From NCBI GenBank assembly GCA_964035015.1, contig OZ035997.1:81293269-81357268 (forward strand): DNA of 64,000 nucleotides, read 5' to 3'. Below are positions 34,301 through 46,476 of this stretch, in pieces; within the stretch, counting starts at the first letter, position 1, and each line of letters begins with the position of its first letter. The notes under the pieces were generated by a model, which did no database searches, was not told the origin of the DNA, and was given only the letters and a program-made list of their open reading frames with translations. The position numbers and the translations under genes are program-made. This DNA comes from Corallium rubrum. Taxonomy: Eukaryota > Cnidaria > Anthozoa > Scleralcyonacea > Coralliidae.

Positions 34301-37300
34301 TTCAGTGCTGATTTCTAGACCTTTATTGTAATAGTAAATGGCTTTTTCATACTGCCCCAAACTAAGATAAGCAATACCTAAATTTCCATTATTACTTGCT
34401 ATTCCTGACCGATCTCCTATTTCAGTGCTGATTTCTAGACCTTTATTATAATACTGAATAGCTTTTTCATACTGCCCCAAACAATGATAGGCAGTCCCTA
34501 AATTTCCATTGTTACCTGCTATTCCTGACCGATCTCCTATTTCAATGCTGATTTCTAGACCTTTATTGAAATAGTAAATGGCTTCTTTATACTCTGCCAG
34601 CCCTAGACGCGCATTTCCTAATCTTACGCAACATGTTGCTTTGCCTGATTTGTCTTTAAGCGGTCATCTGCAATCTCTTCAGCTCTTAGTGTATACTCTG
34701 ATGTTTTACTATAATGTGAAGTATTAAGATATATTTCTCCAATTCTAAGAAGAATATCCATTTGCAAACTCCTTACCTCAACTGAATTACTTAATAATTT
34801 TTCAAGCTCAAGATAGTACTTCAACATTTCCCAACATTCCGCTTTTTCTTCACATTTCTTAATAACGGACAATAACATAAGCGTTTTTAACATTAAGTTA
34901 CCTTGAAGAAGTTCAATAGATCTATGTACTATATATTCAAAGTCATTCTTTCTTCCTTTGACTTGTAGAATTTTTGCCGTCTCAGCGACGAACTCTATTA
35001 CCATTTCAATGTTTCTGTTTCTGTTTCTTGCTTGAAAAATCTGTTTTCAGTTAAAAAATCTTAAGATTACTTTATATATCAATAAATTTAAACAAAACAC
35101 CGATTTGTAACTTTTTAACGTTTAACAATTTAAACGTTTGTGACAGACGTTTGTACAGAACAGAGCTTTCGTAGAGATAGTGTATTGTAGTGTAGTGTAG
35201 TGTAGTGTAGTGTAGTGTAGTGTAGTGTAGTGTAGTGTAGTGTAGTGTAGTGTAGTGTAGTGTAGTGTAGTGTAGTGTAGTGTAGTGTAGTGTAGTGTAG
35301 TGTAGTGTAGTGTAGTGCAGTGCAGTGCAGTGCAGTGCAGTGCAGTGCAGTGCAGTGCAGTGCAGTGCAGTGCAGTGCAGTGCAGTGCAGTGCAGTGCAG
35401 TGCAGTGCAGTGCAGTGCAGTGCAGTGCAGTGCAGTGCAGTGCAGTGCAGTGCAGTGCAGTGCAGTGCAGTGCAGTGCAGTGCAGTGCAGTGCAGTGCAG
35501 TGCAGTGCAGTGCAGTGCAGTGCAGTGCAGTGCAGTGCAGTGCAGTGCAGTGCAGTGCAGTGCAGTGCAGTGCAGTGCAGACGTAAAAACACCGGGATTG
35601 TTCCATACCTGCAAGCAAGTTGTTACAAAGCTGTTCCAAGCCATTACCGGGATGCAGTCACACTGGTTGTTCCCGGTTTGTTAACAAGTCTGTAACAGGT
35701 TGTTGACAACTTGTAACAATGTTGATGACTTCAACGGGCATTTAACAAGTTGTTACAACAATTTGTTATGCTGCTCTGTACTTAACAAATTGCTATAAGG
35801 TTGACAACAACAAGTCGAAATATTGCTTTTATAACTGAAATCACAACTTATTGCGGTGTTGTGTGGATAATAACGGTCGGCAATCGGTTAGTTGCCGAGA
35901 AAAAAAATACGACATGGCCGACCATTTCTGTTCTGGTCGGACATTTTAACCGATTAAGAAATATAAATTAAAAGGAAAAAAAAATCACATATTATGTCTA
36001 TCTGAAAAATATATATTAGTATATGCATTAACAGGTATCTACTAGAGTGATACCCACTTGGTAATCGATATTTGGAAAGACAACGTGTTACTGCCATTTA
36101 CAATCAACTTTTAGGCTTGCGATTTGTTTCATGTTTGTTTACGCTTGAAAGTTGGAAGTTTCACCAGAAAACGGTGAACGTTTAAAAACAAATCAATCAA
36201 CTTGCAGCATAATTTTGAAAACTTTTTCTGGTGAAACTTGCAACTTTAAAACGTAAAGAAACATTAAAAAAATCGCAAGCCTAACGGTGGCTTGCAAATG
36301 GCAGTATATTCTCCCGCACGTTGTGGCACACATAAATTAAATCACTGGTGCACGGCTTGGATTGACCAAGATCAACTCCAACATTGTCAAGGACAAAATA
36401 AACGGCAAAGTTACTCTATGCGGGTATTGCATTGCAATTTCCAATGCAAGCTCGATACATCACATGTTTAGTTATATATAGGTGGAATGAGCAAATTGCG
36501 AAACCACCAGAATCCAAAGGCATTCTCATGTCGACTCGTGCCAGTTACTCTGGCACTATTTTTGTTTGTCCAATAACAACTGGTTTGCTACACATATTCA
36601 CATAACGCATTTCATCAAACTTGCTAATTAATTTTTGTCATACCATTCCTTAGAAAATGGGCCGACCAATCTCGTCTAATGTCCGAGCAACTTTATAGCG
36701 AGTCGGACATTTGTCCAATCAGAGCGAAATCGTTATAATCGACACTGTTGAGGTGGCTCCATACAGTTTCTTGAAAAGTGGAAAACACACGTTTCAGACC
36801 CAAAATCTTGTACGTCGATATTTTCCTAGAAGAATGAAACTAAGTGTCTTGTATAGAACAGCATTTTGAGAACGAAAAAGTGCGTAACCGTGGTTGCTAT
36901 GGCAACAAAGACGTTCCAAAATGGCTGCTAATTTTCGTTTAAACTAGTTTAATTCGCACAAAACATCGGTGACCCTTATTTCTTATTTTATTAAAAATTT
37001 TGTTCCAGTATGAGTAGTCAATACGCGAAATTTAAAAAAATCTGTAGATCCAAAATTTTTCAAATAAAAAACCCGAGATTATTCTTTATAAAGATTTCTT
37101 GGAGCTCCAGAATTTGTTAAAATTGGCATTTTGAAACGTCATTGTTGCCATAGCCACAACAGTTACGTACTTTTCCGTTACAATTTCTGATTCTGAAAAT
37201 GCTGTTCTATACAAGTCAGTTAGTTCCATTTTTTAAACGAATAATCAATGTAGAAGTTTTTGGATCTGGAACGTGTGTTTTCCGCTTCTCAAGAAGCTGT

Positions 37301-38504
37301 AAGGACAAGGACCGGGAAACGATTTTTGTATTGGGGGGGGGGGGGGGGGGGGGGGGGTGTCTTTTCCCAAAAGGGACTCTTCTAGGGGGTCCGGTGCATG
37401 CCACCCTGGAAATTTTTGAAATCTATAGTCTCGGAAATGCCATTTCCTGCATTTTGGGGGAATAATTTACAGAATTCTGAAGGTCAGAAAACTCTCAAAA
37501 GACAGCACTTTGTTTGTTGCCATTAATAGATTAAGATTTATATATAAGAGCAAACCAGAAGAAACGCCCAACACAACATATTGTCAACGGTAACAGTACT
37601 AATTTCTGGTATGCTCCCTTGCTTTGTACTGTTGATATAATGTTCAAGTGCAGACCGCTGCGTGTGCTATTGTGATTGATTTAATAATTTTTCTGTCTAT
37701 TCCAATAAAATACTTTTTGGATGGACAATACTAATTTACTCAGAAAATTTTTTGGGATGAGCTAAAGCGCCCCCCATCCCCCCCCCCTTCTTCCACGGTC
37801 CCTGAATGAGTCACCTTAACAGGCTTGCTACGAGCTTGTTGGAAACACATCTTGTCAACAAGCTGTGAAATTTTTACGAGTGTAGGTTTGCTCAAACAAA
37901 CAAACAAACAAAAAACAAACAAACAAACAAACAAACAAACAAACAAACAAACAAACAAACAAACAAACAAACAAACAAACAAACAAACAAACAAACAAAC
38001 AAACAAACAAACAAACAAACAAACAAACAAACCAACAAACAAACAAACAAACAAACAAACAAACAAACAAACAAACAACAAACAAAAACAAACAAACAAA
38101 CAAACAAACAAACAAACAAACAAACAAACAAAAACAAACAAACAAACAAACAAACAAACAAACAAACAAACAAACAAACAAACAAACAAACAAACAAACA
38201 AACAAACAAACAAACAAAAAAACAAACAAATGAAAGAAGGAAAGAAAAGAATGAGTGAATAAATAAATAAATAGGTGAACAAATAAATAAAAAATCAATC
38301 AATCAATAAATAAATAAATAAGTAAATCGTATAAGCAGATGTATGAATAAGTAAATAAACGAATATAATAAATTTTCGCAACTGTTCAAGGTTTGGTCTT
38401 ATTGAAATAGTTCTAGCAACAGTTATGATAATTATATTTAAATAACTTACTTCATGGTATATTTTCCCTGCGCATGCATCGAAACTTTCTTGAGCTGATG
38501 CCAT
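31373..38504 (-). CDS. TPR-CHAT protein, gene A (frameshifted as spelled)
   Basis: Coding exon 1 is 38,504-38,451 (MASAQESFDACAGKIYHE, donor GTAAGT). Its exon starts at a splice acceptor at 38,532, implying an untranslated exon further up. A 3.4-kb intron follows, then exon 2 runs from 35,040 to the TGA at 31,373, with agreeing phase 0. Exon 2 opens with about 135 helical residues, then about 12 tandem TPR units of exactly 40 residues (GQYEKAIYYYNKGLEIS type), a linker, and a C-terminal CHAT domain. The CHAT His is in HIAAHGEG and the Cys in CCCYTGRG (about 166 and 110 residues from the end), the dyad of caspase/separase-fold proteases. CHAT is known from bacterial TPR proteases; in cnidarians such genes are numerous and their role is unclear. 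The N-terminal frame meets a TAA at 34,624, while the TPR frame is open only from 34,663 down, so one base appears lost in that overlap. This is either a real null allele or a sequence error. Full length would be roughly 1,200 residues. Confidence 0.82.
33240..34620 (-). repeat. 120-bp tandem TPR-coding repeats, gene A
   Basis: About 12 units with a strict 120-base period, one TPR plus spacer each. Most are nearly identical (LSLGQYEKAIYYYNKGLE); the first and the last two are more diverged. Such an array is prone to unequal exchange and collapse in assemblies. Confidence 0.92.
35186..35580. repeat. Two-block pentanucleotide satellite (TGTAG)26(TGCAG)53
   Basis: 26 copies of TGTAG (35,186-35,315) switch abruptly to 53 copies of TGCAG (35,316-35,580). 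The units differ by one C/T transition and each block is essentially pure. It lies in the first intron of TPR-CHAT gene A. The long open frames on both strands arise because a 5-base unit without stops reads through every frame. Confidence 0.97.
35590..35870. repeat. Cluster of TTGTTACAA-type palindromic motifs
   Basis: Repeated short near-palindromes such as CAAGTTGTTACAA, AACTTGTAACAA and TTAACAAATTG occur at irregular spacing of about 20-40 bases. Related words recur near 37,815-37,865. It is intronic, with no coding potential. Confidence 0.5.
35871..36088. other. Intronic stretch, nothing identified
   Basis: Part of the first intron of gene A. GGTCGG and GTCGGACATTT words here recur near 36,660-36,715, suggesting a decayed inverted element around the next feature, but I cannot define its ends. 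Confidence 0.3.
36089..36305. mobile_element. Short foldback (MITE-like) element
   Basis: The left end TACTGCCATTT and the right end AAATGGCAGTA are reverse complements. The arms continue with AGGCTTGCGATTT, a TGTTTCTTTAC-like stretch and AAGTTTCACCAGAAAA shared in reverse. About 217 bases, imperfect arms, no frame. Confidence 0.65.
36306..36758. other. Intronic stretch, nothing identified
   Basis: Between two foldbacks in the first intron of gene A. I see no exon or named element. Confidence 0.4.
36759..37304. mobile_element. Foldback (MITE-like) element with ~190-bp arms
   Basis: The left arm (ACAGTTTCTTGAAAAGTGG, then GGAAAACACACGTT, CTTGTATAGAACAGCATTTT, TTGCTATGGCAACAA) matches the right arm in reverse (GCTGTTCTATACAAG, TTGTTGCCATAGC, AACGTGTGTTTTCC). 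The arms have drifted, so the insertion is old. No coding potential. Confidence 0.7.
37305..37892. other. Intronic stretch with poly-G run and transposon fragment
   Basis: A poly-G tract lies at about 37,336-37,357. About 100 bases at 37,380-37,480 resemble the interior of the 10,374-10,997 transposon (GGTCCGGTGCATGCC, then GGAAATGCCATTTCC). Nothing else is recognised. Confidence 0.5.
37893..38230. repeat. (CAAA)n microsatellite
   Basis: About 338 bases of CAAA/AAAC units with a handful of interruptions, followed by AAAT-rich DNA to about 38,325. Overlapping long frames on both strands are repeat artefacts. Intronic in gene A. Confidence 0.97.
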
Positions 38505-38852
38505 TTTTTCACACTGGCAAGAACGTTTTTAGCTGAAAAGACAACAAACAAACAAACAGAAACAGGTGAAGAAAACTGATGAAACTTATTTACATCAGAA
38601 AAAATACTAATGGCATAGAATTTCGTAAAAAGTGTACTAATGAATATAGAATTATATATAACATTGTCATCTGTATTTGCAATTGAATGAATCATAGCAA
38701 AACAACAAATAACCAAACGTTTGGTTTCTAAGCTGTTCTAAACAGTCACATAATTGGAATCTAGTTACAACTGTGACAATCCTCGTACGTTTAAAACATC
38801 CATAGTTGTTAGTATCTGTATCTGTAAATTATATATAATTAGTTATACTTAT
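38505..38852. other. Upstream region of TPR-CHAT gene A
   Basis: Minus-strand exon sequence extends to a splice acceptor at 38,532 (polypyrimidine tract then CAG), so the untranslated first exon and promoter lie further right, here or within the Helitron-like element beyond. No TATA or initiator assignment is possible by eye. Confidence 0.4.
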
Positions 38853-40111
38853 TCCCAGAGTCTGGGCGTAGGACCGAAGGCCCGGTGAGGGTGCCAATTT
38901 CGACACGCGTGGAGTCATTTTACACGAGTGGACAACGTGATATGCGAACGAATTTCTGTGATCTGAATATTTATTTATTTATTTGTATATATGTGTGGAT
39001 GGACTATGCGCGGTTAAGATTGTGGGGCACTGGGGACAATGTAGTTCTTGACAAAAAGATTTGAACTAACAATTAAATATTAAGAAACTTGAGAAAGGAG
39101 TGTTTGGGAAACGTATATCACTTTTGAAAGAACAGAAACGAATCAACATCTATGTATAAAGCAAAACAACGTCTTGGGTAGAAAGAAACCCGTCAAACCA
39201 AAACTCGAAAGGAGGAGAAAGCAAGAGTGAAACTTGAAAACCGACGAAGAAATAAAGGCCGCGAAACGGTTTTAGTTTACGGTAAAAATATTGAGCAGGC
39301 GCTCTCAGTAATCGCAAACCGGAAAACTGTTCGAGTTTCCCACTTTCCTTATGTATATTCTATCACTGTTAATTTTGTTTTTTCTTTTGTGTGTCCTTAA
39401 ATTATTTTAAACTTATCCATTGCTTGTTAGTTTGCTTGCCTGTTGTATTTTTTATCTGTGGCTGGCGTCTTAATATCTTTTTTCAAATAATTTTCACTTT
39501 TCTTATTGTAAAACCCCTTGTGACTAACGTAGCTTGTCCATAATTTGGCATAAAAATCGGAAAAGGAGCAATTTTTCTTCTGTGAAACGTACAAATGCTG
39601 TTGAAATATTTATTAACATGTAGATGAAAACAATTTCAGCACTTTAAATGTCATAAATGAACATTGCCGTGGCAGGCTGCCAGGTTTGAAAAATGTTTTC
39701 AGATGCTGTAGTGGAGTTTTTTGTATACATGGAAAGAAGGAGGTGTACACTATAACCCTAATATTTTGACAAAATTCTTCCCCCCTTCCGGTAACATGGT
39801 TAACTTCAAACGCTGGAAGCAACGTGCAATTTTCTTTATCTCAATATTTTTCACGAAATATCATCCTTAAATTTTTCTTTTTTCCTCTTTACCTTTCTCT
39901 TCAAAAAAATAGAGTTATTAAAACTGCAGTATTTTTATTTCAAATATTCTACTAGAATTAAAACTATATTTTGATCAACAGGAGTGGCTATTTTCAGGCC
40001 CCCAATAAAAAAGAGCCCAAGTGTTTCTATAAATCACAGGGAATATCACGAGGTATTTACAAAAATTCATGCAAAAGAGGGCGAGGGGTTATTGCGTTCA
40101 TGTATTTCTAG
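38853..40111 (+). mobile_element. Helitron-like element, between the two copies
   Basis: It begins TCCCAGAGTCTGGGCG and shares the following GGACCGAAGGCCCGGTGAGGG section with 5,856-6,959. It ends GCGAGGGGTTATTGCG...GTATTTCTAG followed by T, the same 3' end as that element. The interior differs and includes a short basic coding-like stretch near 39,200-39,290. No Rep/helicase is visible. There is no empty site in the window, so the left end is less certain. Confidence 0.55.
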
Positions 40112-40490
40112 TATAGTTATATAGCAAATGTAATTGTACTTCCTACTTTACACCACCTAGCACATGAAATGAGGTAAATCACGCTTTCTATACACCTAAC
40201 TCAGGGGTCTTTCTTAAGAGAGATTTTAAATATAATTTAATTGAAAATCAGTTTTTAAAAGCCAAAGCAAAAAAAGAAAAGATTTATTTTATCAAGATAC
40301 ACGGAAAAAGAGAGGTGAAAAGGTTAAGAAAATGTCAATAGTTGTACATTTTCAAATATATATATACATAAAAGTAAATATCGCATATACATCCCGACGT
40401 TCGAGGGATTTATCTGACTTAATTTATTATTGAGGAGGTTTTCCAACAAAGTTTTGTCAATTTTTTCCACCTTGGACAAAGGTTTTCCTT
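40112..40490. other. Junction region before copy B
   Basis: AT-rich, non-coding; copy B similarity starts at 40,491. No recognisable element marks the junction. Confidence 0.5.
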
Positions 40491-41313
40491 GTTTTTCTTC
40501 TTCATTTCGTTTCTAATTAGTATTCAAGGGTTTTAAAACATGAATGAATGATGAAACACTTCAGAAATTACATATTCTGTTATAAATGTGTATCCTGACT
40601 AGGACATAAACTATATTAATAAATTTTTATAACAAAGATATTAACAAAAATGATTCTTTAGTAATTTAACAAAATAATTGAAGTGAACAGTTTTCCTAAT
40701 TTCAATCGGAAGGTCATTATAAATCTTTGGCAATTTCTGTTTCAATTTCTGGCATACTCAGTGTGTATTTTACGCAATATAATGAAGCAAGAAGCATTTC
40801 TCTATATCATATTATAGCTATCTTACCTTGAGAACTAAGTATGTCTGAAATACTAGTTATTTTACATCAACGAAAGATGAAGACAGCCAACTTGAAAATT
40901 ACGCTATACGTTCGAATGACAATTTTAAATGCGTGGAAGATGGAAAACACCTCCATAATTTATTAAGATGAATGCATCTCAGCAAGGAACCTTACAGATG
41001 AACTCTTTAAAATTCTTGCTACCAATCCTGAATATGTGTTTTATAAAATATCATAACGGTATTATAAGTCTTAGTAGAGATGCAAGATTCATGCCAGAAG
41101 TACAAAACATTAAAATGTGTTAGTTAGTAGAACAGATCAAACTCAAAAAATATACAAGGCTTGTTCAGTTAGAGGGCATAAAAGGTTCTATGTCTTTCAT
41201 TTTCTTGTATTTCCATTTTGTTACACTGTAGGCCTAAGTCTTAGAGTGAAGATGCAAAATTCCCGTACGTCTGAACAAAAGGCGTGTTAATACAGATCAA
41301 ACAGTTAAGATTG

Positions 41314-41363
<50 letters not shown>

Positions 41364-42219
41364 ATTTAGTTATTTATTTAAGGAAGACTAGGAAGCTTGT
41401 TATTTGAATAATAATTAGAGCATATTTTACTTTCACTTTCCGGTATCTCTTGCATTTCTCATTTAGTTATATCAAATTTGAGAACAAACTAAAACATTTT
41501 TAGGCTAAGAATTAAATAATTTCGGAGAATCATCTTCAGAAGAACTTGAACTTCAAGAGAAGCTTTCTGCAATATATACCACAACAGAATTCAGCACAAA
41601 ATTTGTTGACTTAATGGTATTCGAAGGGTGTTCAAAATTTCGGTGAAATTCGGCTCGATTTAATCGAGAGTAAAGCGAGCCGAATGTTACTTTACCCATT
41701 TTAAACTGTTAAATTAACCGCAATCATGAAGGTAGCTTAATTTTATCTACGTGTATGTGAAGCACACATAAAATCATCTATTCATGAAAGTATGCCAGCT
41801 TTCATAACTCATGCACTCATCGCTATAAGATAACAAGGAATATTAATTGATAGATCAGAGGTATATAACTCTATAGAAAACATGAAAAGATTGAAAGCCA
41901 TATAATACACCATCATTACACCACACAATACTATAACAATTACAACAATTACAATAACAACAATTAATAATAATATTTACAATTAATAATAATAATAACA
42001 ATAAGTAAAAGAATAATAATAATAATAATAATTACATAATAATAGTAATAAAAATATTAATAATTAATAATAAATTAACAAATAAATAAGTAAAGACATT
42101 TGGATGACCAAAACAATGAAACACTGCACTTATCTTTATTCTCTCACTTCTGATGAAGACTGACACCAACATACATACATAGCACTTCAAGTTGTATATA
42201 TGAGGATAAAGGTTGTTCT

Positions 42220-42360
42220 CAGAGTCATTGAAACCATACTGGGCAAGCAGAAAAGTTACTTGACCATGGCTGGGATGCAAACCCACAACCTTTGGTTTAA
42301 TTTATTAGAGAAGTGTGGTATATCTCACATCTTATCCATGACACTGTGGTGGATGTAGAC
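42220..42360 (-). repeat. tRNA-derived SINE-like unit (copy B)
   Basis: Counterpart of 1,740-1,875, with the B-box-like stretch GTGGGTTTGCATCCC on the minus strand. Confidence 0.4.
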
Positions 42361-42616
42361 CTTATTCTGGATGTGCTGGGTCATTTGGCTTCACTGTGCT
42401 GATGAGCTCCAGTGAGAGTGAAACAGCTGTCCACAGTTGCCAAATGACCTAGACACTGCTCAACATTGTTGTCAGTCTGTGCTTAGGCAGACTCACACAA
42501 GGACTTCCTGAGTTAATCATACTAATATACTATATAAATATAGTATATAAATATACTCATGCGAAAAATGAGTTCTTAATACATTTTCCATTCTCTATTG
42601 TTGTTACACCAACAAC

Positions 42617-43196
<580 letters not shown>

Positions 43197-43403
43197 TTCC
43201 TCTGATTAAACACGATAAATGAGTTGTTGATATGGCATTTCAATCGAGTGATTTTAATTAAAATAAACCCTCATGAGTTTTTATTCATGAGTGTATCCCA
43301 AAATTATTCATACAGCAACTTGTTTATTTTGCATTAGATAATTGACATCTTAAGAATTAGATGAACACTGGTTTTCATCTAATATCTTGGGTTTTACATA
43401 ATA

Positions 43404-43548
43404 TATCATACACTCGGAGGAGTGTTTCATCAGGATATCCAAACCGACCTAGACGTTTGTTGAAAACGGCTGAGGCGAAGCCGAGGTTTTTGAACAAACT
43501 TCGAGGTGTTTGGATATCCTGATGAGACTCTCCCCGAGTGTATGATAT
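43404..43548. repeat. Foldback element (copy B)
   Basis: Counterpart of 4,441-4,587; the right arm has lost a few bases of the CTCCTCCGAG section. Confidence 0.7.
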
Positions 43549-43935
43549 AGCATCTCAAACAAATCAGTATTTTAAGAGAAAATCAAAGTAAAAGTTTGCT
43601 TAATTTATGTAATTTCTTCCTTCAATACCCAAACCACCGACACGGTACTGATTTCCTTTGTGTTTTCCTCATGAATTATTAATGAGTTTGAGATTGGAGT
43701 ATCCTACTTCAATCAGTGATTTAATGAACTATTGTAATTGGCTGATTATCTCATCAATTATTAATGAGTTTGAGATATACAGTATGTGTAAAAAAAATGA
43801 ACCCTTAGAAAACAACCTATTGTAGTAGTTTGAAAGCCCTAAAAAGCGCTGCGTTATAAACAGGAAGAGAAAAAGCTTTTAAATACTTTCTCACCATGCA
43901 TACACTTCAAGTTACTGTATCTTAATTTCCCAGGT

Positions 43936-44740
43936 GTATAAGACCGTGTGTTTTTCGCATGTGTGGGTTCAGCGAAGTGCTTGGGGCTTTCAAACTACTA
44001 CAATAGGTTGTTTTCTAAGGGTTCAGTTTTTTTATACACACTGTATTACATAATAAAGGTATTGAGCATTGTTATCTACTGCAAACATTACTACATCTTC
44101 CACCTAAGCCTATTAGAAATCTGGACTCATAATTCATATTATACTAGAAATACATGAATGCAACAACCCCTCGCCCGCTTTATTAAATGCTTTCTTGAAA
44201 CACATCCCCACCCACCCACCCACCCTGTTTAAAATAAGCACACCTCATATACAGCCAATATAAAAACAAACAGATGTAAAAACAAATGATAATCCTCAAG
44301 ATAATTCTATAATTTATGGATAAGATGACTAAACTCATTTAACATATTATTAAATTCTGGTTGTACAAAATATGCTTTTAGGTTTCAAAATGTAGTGTTT
44401 TAAGTTAGCTTTAGTTAAGCTGATTTATGGTTTGGACAAGCAAAGGGAAAGCACGAAAACGTGAAGCTGTATATTGTTTAATAGGTTAAGCGAAAACTTA
44501 AAAATAACAAGAATCCTACCGTTATATTTGACCATGGAGTGAGTGACTGCTGATCGAGTTTTTGTTTATCATACGGCGTTTGGTTTCTTCAAGTTCTCTG
44601 GTTTCTCTTCAAGATATATTAAATGGGTTTTTTGTATCCTTCTTTTCTTCGTGCTCCATTTCGGTTCGTTTAAATAAACGAAAGCAAAACACTATACTTG
44701 TTTGAGGAGTTCATAGTTTTCTTCGTCGCTAGACGTCGTA
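43936..44740. other. Complex insertion with local inversion and Helitron fragment
   Basis: Absent from copy A, where the flanks join at about 4,975. The first part (about 43,980-44,045) repeats in reverse the DNA just before it (about 43,780-43,840), an inverted duplication. From 44,144 to about 44,740 it is a minus-oriented Helitron-like fragment: CTAG end at 44,144, interior matching 6,040-6,959 in reverse, no 5' end. Confidence 0.65.
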
Positions 44741-45103
44741 TGGTCGTACGAAACATATTTATAACATAGCTTTGATATAGTAACGTTTTTGATTGGTTGT
44801 CGTGCATGCTCCATAACTCGATGGAGCACGGCAAAAAAGCGCGGGAAAAAATTTCAAAACAAAACTGAGTTTTAAATGGACTTTTTATGGCCTTTTATAT
44901 TATCAAAATACCGAGTCATTTAATTTTATTGAGTAATAAAGAAGAACGACCCAGAAGACATAAACTGGGTCTGGGTAACCGAGTTTAAACTGTCCTTTTG
45001 ATTGGATTTTAGTGAACAAAAAAGACTTGGCTACGAAAGTAGAAAAACACAACAACCAAAAGGATTCGTCGGCTTGTGAAAGGATTTAATGGTATGTTAT
45101 ACA

Positions 45104-45620
45104 AGAAATGGCTCATGGTTTTAGTGTGCTCCACATCGAGTTATGGACGTACTTGGGAAATTTGGAGAGCACTCAAAAATCTAGAGCTACAAAAATCTCG
45201 GCTACGCCTCGACCAACTCTTACGATTTTTTCGTGCTCTCCCAATTCCCGCGTGGTCCATTTAACAAATGGTTCCATTTTGCCGTTGTCTGTTCAGTTAT
45301 GGATACACAGATGACGTCACAACGCAGTCGAGTGGGTCACTGATGTTCTTACCACGTTGTGACGTCTTCTGTCCATCTATAACTGAACAGACAACAAAAA
45401 AATGGAATCTATTTGTTTTATACAATATAAAAATTACACAATACTTCTTGCCGGATTTTGGGGCATGAAGAAAGAAAAAAGCAAGTCAGCTGACCTGATC
45501 TGACGTGATCCATGTGTCTCTCCTCTAATAGATCATGGGCAACAACCAATGAAAACACGCATAGCAACCAGGGTATTGTATAAAATTCGATGGAGCACGC
45601 TAAACCATGAGCCATTTCTT
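45104..45620. repeat. Foldback element (copy B)
   Basis: Counterpart of 5,340-5,853. Its right edge is uninterrupted at 45,622/45,623, giving the empty site for the copy-A Helitron-like element. Confidence 0.65.
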
Positions 45621-45728
45621 AATTATAATATACAATGTATAAACTATTCCCCAGATTTCGTCTCCCTCGCTTTTTCTACACGCGCGTGTAAAGTGGACTA
45701 CACGCATGTCGAGATTAGCACCCTCACC

Positions 45729-46307
45729 CGTGTCACGGTCTCAGCGATCCCCCAGTCCGAGTTATCCCCTAAGACCAACTGCGTAGTTATCCCCTGCTTT
45801 TCTGCATTGATATTGTCGTTGTTCTAACTCAAAAAATACGTATAATCATGGAAACCATACTTTTATCACGTTCTTTTAAACATTTGGTCGCAAGGTAATC
45901 AATATCATAAGTATAAATATAAAATATCTGTGATTATTACGAATGGCAATACCATGTAACTCATATAAATAATAGTTCGCTATTCAGAACATCGAAGACT
46001 ACTTATGTCTTATTAAATTTACATATTCTCAGAATGATGAAGTATCGAGTTTAGCGAGACGAAAGCTTAGCGAACTACTATTTATATGAGTTACAGCCAT
46101 TCGTAATAATCACAGACGTTTTACTTATGATATTGATTACCTTGCGACAAAATGTTTAAAAGAACGTGATAAAAGTATGGTTTCCATGTTTATACGTATT
46201 TTTTGAGTTAAAACAACGACAATATCAATGCAGAAAAGCAAGGGATAACTGCGCAGTTGGTCTTAGGAGATAACTCAGAACTGGGGGATCGCTGAGACCG
46301 TGACACC
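45729..46307. mobile_element. MITE-like element with long arms (copy B)
   Basis: Counterpart of 7,066-7,651. The right arm lacks a few bases near 46,095 that the left arm retains. Confidence 0.75.
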
Positions 46308-46476
46308 TGTCTGTCTGGGATAATTCATATCAAAAAATCATATTATATAGCTTACCTTCAGTCAGTCAGGCCTTCTGTATACTGTAGTATCATGATTTTG
46401 AAAACAGTTTAGAAATCATTCTTATTCCAAAAGTACATAGCTGCCAAGTTTGAGTAATACCCAGTCACAGTCAGAC

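Noticed and set aside
35072-35695. Frames up to 190 codons on both strands (HCTAL and QCSAV repeats)
   Set aside because: A 5-base satellite unit without stops stays open in all frames; not genes.
35871-36720. Possible element bounded by GTCGG/CCGAC words
   Set aside because: The words recur in both orientations, but no consistent terminal repeat or target duplication could be defined.
37740-38302. Frames of 136-180 codons (CLFV and KQTN repeats)
   Set aside because: Translations of the (CAAA)n tract.
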